In this document: in pieces, positions 37,365-46,085 of the stretch
Numbering within the stretch: the stretch's first letter is position 1
Layout of the letters: the number at the start of each line of letters is the position of its first letter
Assembly (NCBI GenBank): GCA_024709485.1
Contig: JANJWO010000074.1
Location: 41,385-105,384 of the forward strand
Direction: 5' to 3'
Origin: Hydrogenophilaceae bacterium
Lineage (GTDB): Bacteria > Pseudomonadota > Gammaproteobacteria > Burkholderiales > Thiobacillaceae
DNA: 64,000 nt
Notes under the pieces: model-generated
What the model was told of the DNA's origin: nothing
Databases searched by the model: none
What the model saw: the letters and a program-made list of their open reading frames with translations, nothing else
Program-made: the position numbers and the translations under genes

Positions 37365-39473
37365 TTAGGCGGTGAGCGCATCCTTCATGGCCGCGAAGCT
37401 CTCGACATGGCGGAACGCCACGTCCACGTCCTGCAGGGCGACGATTCGCTTGCCGCCGGAAGTGGCCAGGGCATAGGGGTCGAGCATCACGTCCAGACCG
37501 CCCCACATGCCGATCAACAGGTCAGCCCAGTTGCCGAACATGATCGCGGAGCAAACGCCGACGCTGGTACCCTTGTCGAGGTTGCTCGGCACGCTGTTGC
37601 TGGTGAACGCGTCGTAGCCAAGCACCTCGCCCACGCCGGCACGACCGGCAGCGGAAGTCCACACAGGCTTGCCGTTGGTGGTGGCGAACTCTTCGGTCTT
37701 GCGCAGCTTGCCGCGCACCTTGGTGTTGGTCAGGTAGGCCAGCCGCCCTAGGTCGGCATTGGCATTGGCCACGGCGCTTTCCAGGTCCACCATGTGGGCG
37801 TAGGTCGGGGCAAGGCCGTTGGTGCCGCCGGCTACAGAGCCGATGCCGGAGGCATTCAGCAGCCCGGTGGGCTCGTTGCTGGCGCCGCTGCCGTTGATCG
37901 CGCCCAGCTGGATGGCCTGGCCGACGATGGCCGCCAGGTCGGCGCGCACGAAAGCTTCGACGTCAAGAGAGGACTGCAGCAGAAGGCGGCGGCTGTAGTC
38001 GGTGAATGCGCCGACCGTTTTGGGCGACATGGTCACCTGACCGATGGTTTGCTGGCTTTCGGTAGGGGCGCCGCTCTCGGCAAGCCAGTAGGTCGTGGCT
38101 GCGCCGGTATGCGAGGGGATGGCGACATCGCCGTTGAGGTCGCGCAGCCAGGTGATGCCGAGGGCATCCAGCACCATGGCGTTGCGCAGCAGATCAATGA
38201 AGCTGGAACCGAGCAATTCGGTGGCCACCAGATTGCCGCCGGCAGTGGGCGTGCCCACTACCAGGTCGCGGTAGGCAAGTTCCTGTCCGCGGGCCTTCGC
38301 GCGCTGGATCAGGGAACGGGCCACGGCACCGGCCATGGCTACATCCAGCTGCATGCCGCGCATCAGCACATCGACGGGAATGGTGATGGCGGTATCGCGC
38401 TCTTTCCCGCGCGAGGTGCCGCGCTTGTCCTGGGCGGCTTTCGAGCACTCCACTTCGAACGGCGCAACTTTGTGCGCATTCAGCGGATCGGCGGCGGCCA
38501 GCAGGGCGCGGCAGAAGCTGAAGCGCTCTGCTTCTTTTTCGGTCAGGCCGATTTCAGGCGATTCTGCCGGACGCAGAACTCCGCGCTGCTGCAACGTATC
38601 CAGCACCTTGGCGCGGAAGGCATCCACGGTGATGTTGTTGTCCACGGCGGCATCGATGTCCTTCTGGTCGATCTGGTGCGTGCGACCCATCGCGGTGATT
38701 TCACGAATGCGCTCGCGCTCGGCGTTGCGGTATTCGTCGGCGGACTTGCCGGAACGGGTGGCGGTGGTTTCGGTTTCAGCCGCCGGGTCTTTGACTTCGG
38801 GCATGGTTCTCTCCTGAGAAGTAATGCCGGGCTGGCCGGCGGGGGGAAGATCCACCACGCGGTAATGCGGGCGGGCATCATCGGCCTGGCGGCCCAGGCC
38901 GACGGTAGCGTCGGCCGGGATGTCCACCAGGGAAATTTCGAACGGCGTCCAGCTGGTGACGCGGTATTCGTCTGGCTTGCCTTCGCCGTTGGCCTTGACG
39001 AGCGTGCGCTCGTTGATCTGGTAGCCGACAGAGACAAAACGCACGAGGCCGTCGGCGATGTCCTGGCGCAGATCGGCCAGGGCCTCGCGGCGGCTGATGG
39101 TAATGTCGCACTCCAGGCGTTTCCCCGTGAGCGAGGCGCTGCCGGGATCCACTGCGCCGATCATGGCCAGCGGTGTGTTCCCGACCGCAGTCCAGCGATC
39201 GTGGTTGGCCAGCACGGAAGCGCCACCATTCAGGCGGTTGAGATCGACCTCGCCGTCCTTGTGACCGAGCACCTCGATCCACGGATCATCCCAGTAGGCG
39301 GTGCGCAGATAGGGCTCTTCGCTGGAAACGGAAAGGTGCAAACGCAGCAGACCATCATCCTGCTGCTGCGGATCGGCCTCACGGATGGTGAGCGTGGCAG
39401 GCAGGCTGCGGTGCAGCGTGCCGTCGATGCGCTGGCGCTTGGCTTCAGGTTGGGTTTCGGTCGCGGTAGTCAT
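37365..39473 (-). CDS. Fused prohead protease and HK97-type major capsid protein
   Basis: A 702-residue polyprotein. Residues 1-220 are an HK97-type (S78) prohead protease with the catalytic His in LANHDRWT and Ser in GLVRFVSVGYQ, followed by WTPFEISLVDIPADATVGLGR. A helical scaffold-like delta segment covers about residues 225-370 (NAERERIREITAMGRTHQID). The capsid subunit is about residues 390-702 (LVATELLGSSFIDLLRNAMVLDALGI, AFTDYSRRLLLQSSLDVEAFV, ATSGGKRIVALQDVDVAFRHVESFA). In most phages these are two genes. GGAG lies nine bases before the chosen ATG. Confidence 0.92.
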   Translation of the reverse strand: MTTATETQPEAKRQRIDGTLHRSLPATLTIREADPQQQDDGLLRLHLSVSSEEPYLRTAYWDDPWIEVLGHKDGEVDLNRLNGGASVLANHDRWTAVGNTPLAMIGAVDPGSASLTGKRLECDITISRREALADLRQDIADGLVRFVSVGYQINERTLVKANGEGKPDEYRVTSWTPFEISLVDIPADATVGLGRQADDARPHYRVVDLPPAGQPGITSQERTMPEVKDPAAETETTATRSGKSADEYRNAERERIREITAMGRTHQIDQKDIDAAVDNNITVDAFRAKVLDTLQQRGVLRPAESPEIGLTEKEAERFSFCRALLAAADPLNAHKVAPFEVECSKAAQDKRGTSRGKERDTAITIPVDVLMRGMQLDVAMAGAVARSLIQRAKARGQELAYRDLVVGTPTAGGNLVATELLGSSFIDLLRNAMVLDALGITWLRDLNGDVAIPSHTGAATTYWLAESGAPTESQQTIGQVTMSPKTVGAFTDYSRRLLLQSSLDVEAFVRADLAAIVGQAIQLGAINGSGASNEPTGLLNASGIGSVAGGTNGLAPTYAHMVDLESAVANANADLGRLAYLTNTKVRGKLRKTEEFATTNGKPVWTSAAGRAGVGEVLGYDAFTSNSVPSNLDKGTSVGVCSAIMFGNWADLLIGMWGGLDVMLDPYALATSGGKRIVALQDVDVAFRHVESFAAMKDALTA

Positions 39474-39496
39474 GGGCGTAGTCTCCAAAACGGGCG

Positions 39497-39519
39497 GGAC
39501 AATTTGTAGGCAAGAAATT
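39497..39519. repeat. 23-bp repeated element, copy upstream of the capsid gene
   Basis: An exact 23-base match to 41771-41793. On the minus strand it reads AATTTCTTGCCTACAAATTGTCC. It lies between the portal stop and the protease-capsid start, in the few bases free of coding. It may be a late promoter or a regulator site. Confidence 0.75.
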
Positions 39520-39525
39520 CCACCC

Positions 39526-41175
39526 CTATTTCTCGTGGCCCCTGGAGGCCACCAGGCGCGGGCGTGACTTGTTCTGGCCGGCGCTGGTTTCTTCCTGCTG
39601 GGGGGCGATGGGGGTAGGTGTGATGTCGCCGTACAGTTCGTCTTCGGCGGCCACTTCGGCGGCGATGTCGTCAGGGTCTTCGCCGCGCTCCAGGATCAGC
39701 CGGCGGCGGCTGGTCAGTTTCAAGCGCAGATTGATTTCGTTGGCTTGCGCTTCCTTGACCGGATCGATGCCGGCCCAACGACGCGGCTGCCAGGTAGCAG
39801 CGGCGCGGTATTCTTCAATCCGGCTGGTCTTGAGGCCTGAAGCGCGCAGCACCAGGTAGGGCAGCGCGGCGTCGAATACCTGCTTATGCAACCAGTTGCG
39901 CAGACGGTTCTGGGTTTTTTTGAAGTGCTCGCGCTCGCCCAGGATGCCGACGCGTGCGCTGCTGTAGTTGACGGCTTCAAGGTCGTTGCCGGCGGTGACG
40001 TAGCTGACGCCGCGCGCAGCCGACCAGCCTCGGATCTGCGACTTGACGTAATCGTTGGCGTCTATATTGGGCCACTGCGACTCGAAGTTCTGGAACTGCG
40101 TGCCGTGCGGCAGGGTGTCGAACTGTCCCGGCACGATGGTGTTGAATTTTTCTGCAGAGGCCTGGATAGCCTGAATCTCATCAGGCGTAAGCACCTTGCC
40201 GGCGACCTTGGCGGCTTCCAGCACCTCGGACACAACGGTATCGGCGAACCCGGGCGGCGCTTCGCCGCTGGGCGTGTAGAAGAAGCCCTGGCGCTTGGCG
40301 GCGTTGCTGCTGGCAACGGCGGCGGCCTCTTCAAAATCGTGCAACAGCCACAGACGCCGCGCGCCGACGGTCAGCCAGGGGATGCCGCGCATCTGTCCGA
40401 CTTCCTCGACGATGTAGGAATGGCGGATCTCACTGGCCGGTACACGCACGTGGCGACCGACGGTGATGTACTGGCTGGGAATGTCGCCGGACTTGGCCAT
40501 CTGCAGCCAAAAGGCGACCGGCTTGCCGGCATCGTCGATTTCCTTGCCCATGCGGATACGGCGACCGCCCCAGGTGCGGTTGAGTGTGACGTCCAGCAAC
40601 GTGGGGTCGAGCATCTGGATCTGGAAGCCCATGGGGCCGGATCCGGGTAGCAGACGAAAGAGCAACTCTCCTCGCCGCGCCAGGGTATTGAGCGCGAGGA
40701 CTTCGACCTCGTCCCAGGTCAGGCCGGAAACATCCACTTCGCCTTCGCAGAATTTCCCCCAGCCAGCTTCGAGCAACGCGTTGGCTTCCATGTCCTTTGT
40801 CGAATTGCTGTCTTTGGCGCGCGAGGGCAACGTGAGCTGCATTTGCAGCCGGATGCCGCTGGGACCCAGCACGTTGTCTTCGAGCGCGACCAGATAGGAC
40901 TTGGCCCACTCGTTGTTGCGGGCCAGTCCGGCGGCACGGGTCCACAGCGTGGGCAGCTGGCGCGAGAGCGCATCGTTGATGTGCACTTCGGTGGTGGACC
41001 AGGACTCGGTATAGGGCGTGGTCTCCGCCGTCTCGAAGTTGCGCGAGGCCTCGCGCAGGCTGGCGATCATGGTCTGGTGCACGCGCGCGGTGGCATTGCG
41101 CACGGCGCCGTCCAGCCATTCAGCTCGTTGGGCTGGCGTTTCACGTGGAGCAAAAATGCGGTCGAGGAATTTCAT
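39526..41175 (-). CDS. Portal protein (lambda gpB family)
   Basis: A 549-residue portal subunit; twelve copies form the DNA entry ring of the head. It shows the lambda-type pattern: GLARNNEWAKSYLVALEDNVLG, LNTLARRGELLFRLLPGSGPMGFQIQMLDPTLLDV, and HSYIVEEVGQMRGIPWLTVGARRL, then a C-terminal part with YNSSARVGILGEREHFKKTQNRL-like residues and a charged tail. The ATG giving MKFLDRIFAPRETPAQRAEW is preferred over an upstream start. Confidence 0.92.
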   Translation of the reverse strand: MKFLDRIFAPRETPAQRAEWLDGAVRNATARVHQTMIASLREASRNFETAETTPYTESWSTTEVHINDALSRQLPTLWTRAAGLARNNEWAKSYLVALEDNVLGPSGIRLQMQLTLPSRAKDSNSTKDMEANALLEAGWGKFCEGEVDVSGLTWDEVEVLALNTLARRGELLFRLLPGSGPMGFQIQMLDPTLLDVTLNRTWGGRRIRMGKEIDDAGKPVAFWLQMAKSGDIPSQYITVGRHVRVPASEIRHSYIVEEVGQMRGIPWLTVGARRLWLLHDFEEAAAVASSNAAKRQGFFYTPSGEAPPGFADTVVSEVLEAAKVAGKVLTPDEIQAIQASAEKFNTIVPGQFDTLPHGTQFQNFESQWPNIDANDYVKSQIRGWSAARGVSYVTAGNDLEAVNYSSARVGILGEREHFKKTQNRLRNWLHKQVFDAALPYLVLRASGLKTSRIEEYRAAATWQPRRWAGIDPVKEAQANEINLRLKLTSRRRLILERGEDPDDIAAEVAAEDELYGDITPTPIAPQQEETSAGQNKSRPRLVASRGHEK

Positions 41176-41176
41176 G

Positions 41177-41746
41177 TCAGCCCCTTGCCACCACACGACC
41201 GGGCGAACCGCCGGACAACACCGCGAGCGCGGCGCGTTCCTTGCCGACCTCTGCTTCCCAGTACTCGATCTCCCCCTTGATCTCGTCCGCGCTGCGGAAT
41301 TTCATCACGCGGCCGGCAATGGTGTACTCGGCAACGTGCACGCGGCCGCTCGCCATGTAGGTGGCGTACGCAGCCTTGGCGTCGGCCAGCGCCTTCACCG
41401 CCTGGCTGCGGTTGTCGAGCGTGGCGGCGGTGACCAGGTTGGGGAGGATGGTGATCGGCTGGGATTCGAGCGTGACGCGCTCAAGCGATGCGCCACTGCC
41501 CTTCTCGGCATAAGCCACCAGCGTGGCGCTGCCCGCCGTGTAGTTGGCAGTGTCGGTGGAAGAAAGGGAAACTGTGTGCTCGGTACCCGAGCCAGCGCTG
41601 GTAATATCCTTGGCCGTGCCGCTTGCATACAGCAAGCGATATTTCAGCGACCAGCCATCGGCGGCGGAATGTTCAGGAAGCGTCCGCGTCCAGGTAACGG
41701 TGTCCCCGGCGCGGATCGCGTTCGGTTCAGCAGCGGCATAGTCCAT
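41177..41746 (-). CDS. Head-tail adaptor-like protein (gpW-like C terminus)
   Basis: A 189-residue protein just before the portal gene. The N-terminal 110 residues are beta-rich and Ig-like (AGDTVTWTRTLPEHSAADGWSLKYRLLYASG). The C-terminal 75 residues are helical (LADAKAAYATYMASGRVHVAEYTIAGRVMKF, IEYWEAEVGKERAAL), similar to gpW-type head-completion proteins. The function is inferred from position next to the portal gene. Confidence 0.6.
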   Translation of the reverse strand: MDYAAAEPNAIRAGDTVTWTRTLPEHSAADGWSLKYRLLYASGTAKDITSAGSGTEHTVSLSSTDTANYTAGSATLVAYAEKGSGASLERVTLESQPITILPNLVTAATLDNRSQAVKALADAKAAYATYMASGRVHVAEYTIAGRVMKFRSADEIKGEIEYWEAEVGKERAALAVLSGGSPGRVVARG

Positions 41747-41770
41747 GGCCGGAAGCGTGGCAGTCCGGCA

Positions 41771-41793
41771 GGACAATTTGTAGGCAAGAAATT
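41771..41793. repeat. 23-bp repeated element, copy upstream of the head-adaptor gene
   Basis: Identical over 23 bases to 39497-39519 and, read on the minus strand, again just upstream of a structural gene (ATG at 41746). The repeated placement argues for a regulatory role. Confidence 0.75.
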
Positions 41794-41895
41794 ACACCCT
41801 GAAGATGTGAATCACGGCCAATATCCGAATGGCACCTTGGGAGGCGTCTATTTCGCGTTAGCCGCCACCAGCATCAGCCAGTGGCGGCGCACCGA

Positions 41896-42147
41896 TTATT
41901 TGCCGACGGGGCGCTTGTCGAGGCCCTTCTCGGCAAGGATTGCCATCACGTCATCAACATGCAGGCAGTCGCACATGCAGGCAATCGGATCGCTTGTGCT
42001 CGGCTCGTGCCCCTGCTGAATGTGGCCGTTGCAATAGTCATTGCCGGGCGTTGCATCTCGGAGCGTGCCAACGGCATCAATGGTGCCGCTCAACATGCCA
42101 ATGATTTTGTCGCCGTTCTTTGCCTCGCGGCCATTTCGGTAGTGCAT
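41896..42147 (-). CDS. Small Cys-rich phage protein
   Basis: An 83-residue frame (MHYRNGREAKNGDKIIGMLSGTIDAVGTL) with an AAGGAA site before its ATG. It contains CMCDCLHVDDVMAILAEKGL, a short Cys cluster followed by a helix. It belongs to a group of small genes between terminase and portal genes, where accessory genes are often gained. Function unknown. Confidence 0.6.
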   Translation of the reverse strand: MHYRNGREAKNGDKIIGMLSGTIDAVGTLRDATPGNDYCNGHIQQGHEPSTSDPIACMCDCLHVDDVMAILAEKGLDKRPVGK

Positions 42148-42247
42148 TTCAAGTTCCTTTCTTTCGTGCCGCTGTTTGGCGTGTAGCGGCTAACACGTCC
42201 ATCGAGAGGGACGCCCCAAAAGCTGCGCTTTTGTGTCGCCCCTCATG

Positions 42248-42517
42248 TCAGTCGTTGGGCACCTCAGCGGGTATCCCGTGGTATATCGGGATTGCTTCCC
42301 CTTCCACCGTCCAGGCGGACAGGTTCTGCGTCTCTTTCTCGCGCACCAATACCAACGCGGCCTGCCCCTTTGCAATGCGGTACTCCACGCTATTCCGGTC
42401 GTCATCTTTGGCCCACTCGCAAGCGGCCTCGCGCGGCCCTCCGATTGATACACTTACCGTTTTCGCGTCGGCCTCGGTTTGTCCGTATTCGGGGCACCAA
42501 GCAAAAAAGTGTCGCAT
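42248..42517 (-). CDS. Small hypothetical phage protein
   Basis: An 89-residue protein (MRHFFAWCPEYGQTEADAKTV) with an AGGAGA site ahead of the ATG at 42517. The pattern (VSIGGPREAACEWAKDDDRNSVEYRIAKGQAALVLVRE) is alpha-beta. It is known as a small conserved phage protein whose role is unclear. It is co-directional with the head genes. Confidence 0.6.
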   Translation of the reverse strand: MRHFFAWCPEYGQTEADAKTVSVSIGGPREAACEWAKDDDRNSVEYRIAKGQAALVLVREKETQNLSAWTVEGEAIPIYHGIPAEVPND

Positions 42518-42592
42518 CAGTTCTCTCCTATGGTTAAGCCGGTCGCCCAACCCGGCGTTCGTGCGGGACCGGCTTTCAGCCGGCCCCACAAC

Positions 42593-42904
42593 TCATGCGT
42601 TGGGCACCATGCCAAAACGCTTTTCGAGCCAGTCGAGCAACAACTTCCGGCGCTTCTTCCGCAGCCTTGCGCTGGACGTTCCACCCGGCAACCGCTTGTT
42701 CTCCAGCAGGTACGCTTTCTGTGCCATGTCGATCCACGCTTCAACAAAACACAATGCAGCCCTATTGGCTATTTCGGCGGCTATCGCCATGCCGTTGAAG
42801 GATGCCACCGCCATGCCCAACACGGCGGTCAAGTTCGCGCCTTCGGCGCGGGACTGCCCGTCAGCGGCTTCGTTTGTGGTTTGTGGTGTCTCGTCGGTCA
42901 TCAC
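42593..42904 (-). CDS. Small helical phage protein
   Basis: A 103-residue protein: an acidic N terminus, an Ala-rich helix (LTAVLGMAVASFNGMAIAAEIANRAALCFVEAWIDMAQKAYLL) and a basic C terminus (ARLRKKRRKLLLDWLEKRF). It resembles small phasin-like helical proteins only in overall pattern. GGAG lies before the start; the second Met is an equally likely start. Confidence 0.55.
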   Translation of the reverse strand: MMTDETPQTTNEAADGQSRAEGANLTAVLGMAVASFNGMAIAAEIANRAALCFVEAWIDMAQKAYLLENKRLPGGTSSARLRKKRRKLLLDWLEKRFGMVPNA

Positions 42905-42956
42905 TCTTGCTCCTGTTCGTTGTGCGGGCAGCCCCTTACCTCAGCGTTGTGCGCCT

Positions 42957-43250
42957 CTATCGGCGCGGCGCATTCCCCCGCCGACGCGCCCGGCCGGCTA
43001 GCCTATTTAACTGTTTTACCCGGCTCACCGACAAGCCGAGGATTTTGGCCAACTGGTCATTTGTTGCGTTTTCGTCGGCCTCGGCCAGCACTTCAAGATG
43101 GCTGCGTTTACGATGCTGCGCGATATACACGCGCTCACCGCCCAGCTCGCCGCGCAGGGTGCGCTCTATCCGCTCCCATGCTTCGTCCGGGCTGTCGGGC
43201 AGCTCGGCCCGGATCATCGCCAGGATCATGCGCAGGTTATCGCCGGCCAT
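42957..43250 (-). CDS. Mor-like transcription activator
   Basis: A 97-residue protein with a helical N terminus (AGDNLRMILAMIRAELPDSPDEAWERIERTLRGELGG) and a C-terminal helix-turn-helix (RKRSHLEVLAEADENATNDQLAKILGLSVSRVKQLNRL). This is like the Mor/C activators that turn on phage middle or late genes. It overlaps the end of the large terminase gene by 14 bases. It could act on the 23-base elements at 39497 and 41771; this is inference. Confidence 0.65.
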   Translation of the reverse strand: MAGDNLRMILAMIRAELPDSPDEAWERIERTLRGELGGERVYIAQHRKRSHLEVLAEADENATNDQLAKILGLSVSRVKQLNRLAGRARRRGNAPRR

Positions 43251-45417
43251 GGCGGGCGTTGCTCCGGCTGCGCAGGAGCGCGGCGAATCGGGCGGCGGCA
43301 ATGCTGGCATCAACATCTTTCTCCTCTATGGCCGGTGCAGACGTCTGCACGGCTTCGTTTTCGGGTTCGCGTGCGGGCGTTGGCGTCTCAGGCTCGGCGG
43401 CTGGCGTCTCAGGCTCGGCAGGCTTCGTCTCGCCCAACAGGTCGCGCTGCCGCAGACGCATATCGTCCAGGTCCCATTGCACGGCGCGGCGCAGGTGCAA
43501 TCGCAGGTGCCTGCTCATGTAGAGCGAGTACACGCAGCAATCGAGGCCTTCCTGCCGACGATCGGTCCGCGCCTTCCAGTAGCGCCGGCGCGGGTTGAGG
43601 CGATGCGGGATCTTCATTTCAGACAGCAGCTGCTCGAAGAAATCGGCGCGCACACCTTCATACCAGTGCATCCGGCCCGGGCCGTTGCCGGTCAGCCGCA
43701 CGCGGCCGCCCTCTTGCGCCCAGCCCAGGATCAGGTCCTTGGCCTTGGCAGTGCCGACAATGTGGATCTGCACGCCGTATCGGCTTGCCTTGGTGCTGCG
43801 GTGGTTGGGATCCACCGGCTTGGGCGGAGTCCAGATTTCTACCTTGCCCTCGCTGTCCGATGCGCCCTTGAGCGCCAACACGGGACGGTCGCTGCGGTTG
43901 TGTTTGCGCACGAATGCATAGGCCGCGTCCGAGGTCTGTCCATCCGAGCAGTCGATCCCGACGCCGGCGAGCCGCAGCCTGGCGCCACCTGCATGCGCGA
44001 CGGTCTTGCCGAGCAATTGCTCCAACTCGATCCACGCGCCCTGGTGCGCCACCACCGTCTGCCCGTACAGCTCGCCCCAGTAGACCAGCCACATCTCTTC
44101 ACCGCGACCGACTGCCCACACCTGCACAGCGATCCGGTCGTGCTGCACATCGACGCCCATCACCGGGTAAATGCCGCCCGCTGGGCAGCTCCATTCCGGG
44201 TATTTCTCGACACGCGCGGCAAGCTCCTCCTCTTCCGGCAACTCGCCCTTGTACTCCCACGGCAGACCTCGGCTGCTGTTCCAGAAGGCGACCATCTTCT
44301 CTGGCTCGCCGCGCTCCATTTCGTGAAGGGCCTTGAGGTACTTCTCGGCCAGGATCGGTACGTAGGAGCCCTCGAACACGCTCTGCAGCTCATTGAAATA
44401 GAACCCGCGATCGGGGCTGTCCGCCGTCGGCTCCCAGCCGTAGTCCGGCGCCACGCTGGCAGCGGCGCGGATGTTGGCCACACGCTCTTCGTCGGTCCAC
44501 ACGCCGCCGCAGTTCGGGCAGGCGTAGTAGGCGTCCTCCCATCTGGCGCGGCCATAGACTTCGCGCTCCGGCCACCGCGCATCGAGGTCGGTTGCGCGCA
44601 GTTCTTCGTCGGGCAGGTGCAGGCCGGGGATCTTGACGTGGTCCCAGTCCAACTCGTGGCGCTCGCCGCAGTGGTGGCACGTCACCAGGAAACGACGCTG
44701 GTCGGTGGTGCGCATTTCCTTCTCGACCTCGGACGCGCCCTTCGCCGTCGGTGTGCCGCCCACGATCTCCAAGGTGTTGCGGATGGTCTTCCCGCGCTCC
44801 CGCAGCAGCGCGATGGAGTTACCCTGCCCCTTCACGTCCTTGTTCGTGTCATCCGGCTCTTCCACGATGCGGATCTTCGCGCTGGTTGATTTCACGTCCG
44901 CCGGCGAATTCGACGCCACGAACTTGATCAGTCCGCCCGGGTAATGCTTGCGTGTGGTGCTGTTGCCCTCGCTGCGTGACTTCAGCTTGATGCGCTGGGC
45001 CAGTGCCGGGGTGGCGCGCACCATCGGCGCGAACTTCTCGGCATCGAAATCCTTGGCCGACTTCTCGCGCGGGAACATCACCACCTGGACGGCCGGCTGC
45101 CAATGCGCGTAATAGCCAAGCACCGTGCACACCACGCCAGCCGTCCAGGCGATCTGAGCCGACTTCTGGCCAACGATACGGCGCACGCTCGGGTCACCAG
45201 CCGCGGCCAGCACACCGCGCAACGCCGGAATGTTCTCGCTGGAAAACTTCCCGGCATAGTCCGGGTTCTCCTCCGCCGACAGGTAGCGGTACTTCTCTGC
45301 CCACTGCAAAGGCGTGAGCGGCGGGCGCGGACGTAGCTGCGCGAACACCCTGGCCAGCATGGCATCGAGCGCCTGCTCAGCCCAGGCGATCTGCGGGGCA
45401 TCGGCCAGTATGTTCAC
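43237..45417 (-). CDS. Terminase large subunit (gpA family)
   Basis: A 726-residue packaging motor and nuclease. The ATPase part has VGQKSAQIAWTAGVVC as Walker-A-like loop and IRIVEEPDD as Walker-B region. Two zinc Cys pairs occur (CHHCGERHELDW, CPNCGGVW). The nuclease part starts at YPVMGVDVQHDRIAVQVWAVG. A Pro/Glu-rich C-terminal linker (AEPETPAAEPETPTPAREPE) is unusual and may be a spacer to the head-binding end. Lambda-type gpA suggests cos packaging; I did not find the cos site. Confidence 0.93.
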   Translation of the reverse strand: MNILADAPQIAWAEQALDAMLARVFAQLRPRPPLTPLQWAEKYRYLSAEENPDYAGKFSSENIPALRGVLAAAGDPSVRRIVGQKSAQIAWTAGVVCTVLGYYAHWQPAVQVVMFPREKSAKDFDAEKFAPMVRATPALAQRIKLKSRSEGNSTTRKHYPGGLIKFVASNSPADVKSTSAKIRIVEEPDDTNKDVKGQGNSIALLRERGKTIRNTLEIVGGTPTAKGASEVEKEMRTTDQRRFLVTCHHCGERHELDWDHVKIPGLHLPDEELRATDLDARWPEREVYGRARWEDAYYACPNCGGVWTDEERVANIRAAASVAPDYGWEPTADSPDRGFYFNELQSVFEGSYVPILAEKYLKALHEMERGEPEKMVAFWNSSRGLPWEYKGELPEEEELAARVEKYPEWSCPAGGIYPVMGVDVQHDRIAVQVWAVGRGEEMWLVYWGELYGQTVVAHQGAWIELEQLLGKTVAHAGGARLRLAGVGIDCSDGQTSDAAYAFVRKHNRSDRPVLALKGASDSEGKVEIWTPPKPVDPNHRSTKASRYGVQIHIVGTAKAKDLILGWAQEGGRVRLTGNGPGRMHWYEGVRADFFEQLLSEMKIPHRLNPRRRYWKARTDRRQEGLDCCVYSLYMSRHLRLHLRRAVQWDLDDMRLRQRDLLGETKPAEPETPAAEPETPTPAREPENEAVQTSAPAIEEKDVDASIAAARFAALLRSRSNARHGRR
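43335..43350. repeat. Perfect 16-bp palindrome GTGCAGACGTCTGCAC (copy 1)
   Basis: The palindrome lies inside the linker region of the terminase gene. An identical copy lies at 53715-53730 inside the ParB-like gene, and a one-mismatch copy at 34827. The length and symmetry are like a parS or operator site. Confidence 0.6.
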
Positions 45418-45887
45418 TCCGCGTCGTCCTCCTCAACCTGGTCGGCCTTGGCCCAGTCCGCGAGGGTATGCAGGAAGGCCTCGAACTCGCCCTGCAGCAT
45501 CGTCTCTCTTTCGGCCGCTTCAGCTGGCAGTTCGCGCGCCAGGCGTGGCACCACATCCAGCCACTTCGTGCGTGCCACCAGGAAGGCCGCCTTCAACTTC
45601 GGCTCCAGCATGTCGGCCGGAATCAACTGCCCGCGGCGCTCGGCGTTTTCCATCTCGATCTTGTCGGCCTGCACGCGCGCGAGACGGTCTTGCGGCTTCT
45701 CGGCCTGGACCTTCTTTACCTCCCGGTCGACCAGCCAGTTGATACAGTCCGCCGTTTCGTACTCGCTGGGTACACCGGGACGGCCGCGCTGCGCGATCGG
45801 GAACCCCTGTTCCTGCCATTCCACGATCGTCTTCGGCGCCACGCCAAAGACGTCCGCGATCTGCTCTTGGCCTACAATGCGCGCCAC
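45414..45887 (-). CDS. Terminase small subunit (Nu1-like)
   Basis: A 157-residue DNA-binding packaging protein. It has an N-terminal winged-helix (VGQEQIADVFGVAPKTIVEWQEQGFPIAQRG), a helical oligomerisation part and an acidic C terminus that would contact the large subunit. It starts at GTG; its stop overlaps the large-subunit start by 4 bases, so the two are coupled. Confidence 0.88.
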   Translation of the reverse strand: MARIVGQEQIADVFGVAPKTIVEWQEQGFPIAQRGRPGVPSEYETADCINWLVDREVKKVQAEKPQDRLARVQADKIEMENAERRGQLIPADMLEPKLKAAFLVARTKWLDVVPRLARELPAEAAERETMLQGEFEAFLHTLADWAKADQVEEDDAE

Positions 45888-46085
45888 TTACTTACCCCCT
45901 CGCATGCCTTCGAAATCCGCCAATCCAAACATCAAAACAAGGAACAGGGAGAGCAACTTACACACCTTCCTAAAGCCCAGAAAACTAGCGAATTTCCGCG
46001 GTCGTTTCGCGCCGTGTGAGGGGCGGCTGGGAAGGACCCGCGACAAGGTGAAGAGGTTGCAGAGATTAAGGTTTGCCTTGCTCAT
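45888..46085 (-). CDS. Small basic hypothetical protein
   Basis: A 65-residue frame fitting exactly between its neighbours: its ATG overlaps the TGA of the gpZ-like gene (ATGA) and its TAA directly precedes the GTG of the small terminase. It is Arg/Lys-rich with a hydrophobic stretch (LLSLFLVLMFGLADF). The fit suggests translation, perhaps only to couple its neighbours. Function unknown. Confidence 0.4.
   Translation of the reverse strand: MSKANLNLCNLFTLSRVLPSRPSHGAKRPRKFASFLGFRKVCKLLSLFLVLMFGLADFEGMRGGK

Noticed and set aside
35151-37751. 866-codon plus-strand frame across the tail and capsid genes
   Set aside because: It crosses several coupled minus-strand genes and has shadow-like composition.
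42500-44889. Long plus-strand frames across the terminase region
   Set aside because: Antisense shadows of the terminase and small genes; no ribosome sites or recognisable domains.
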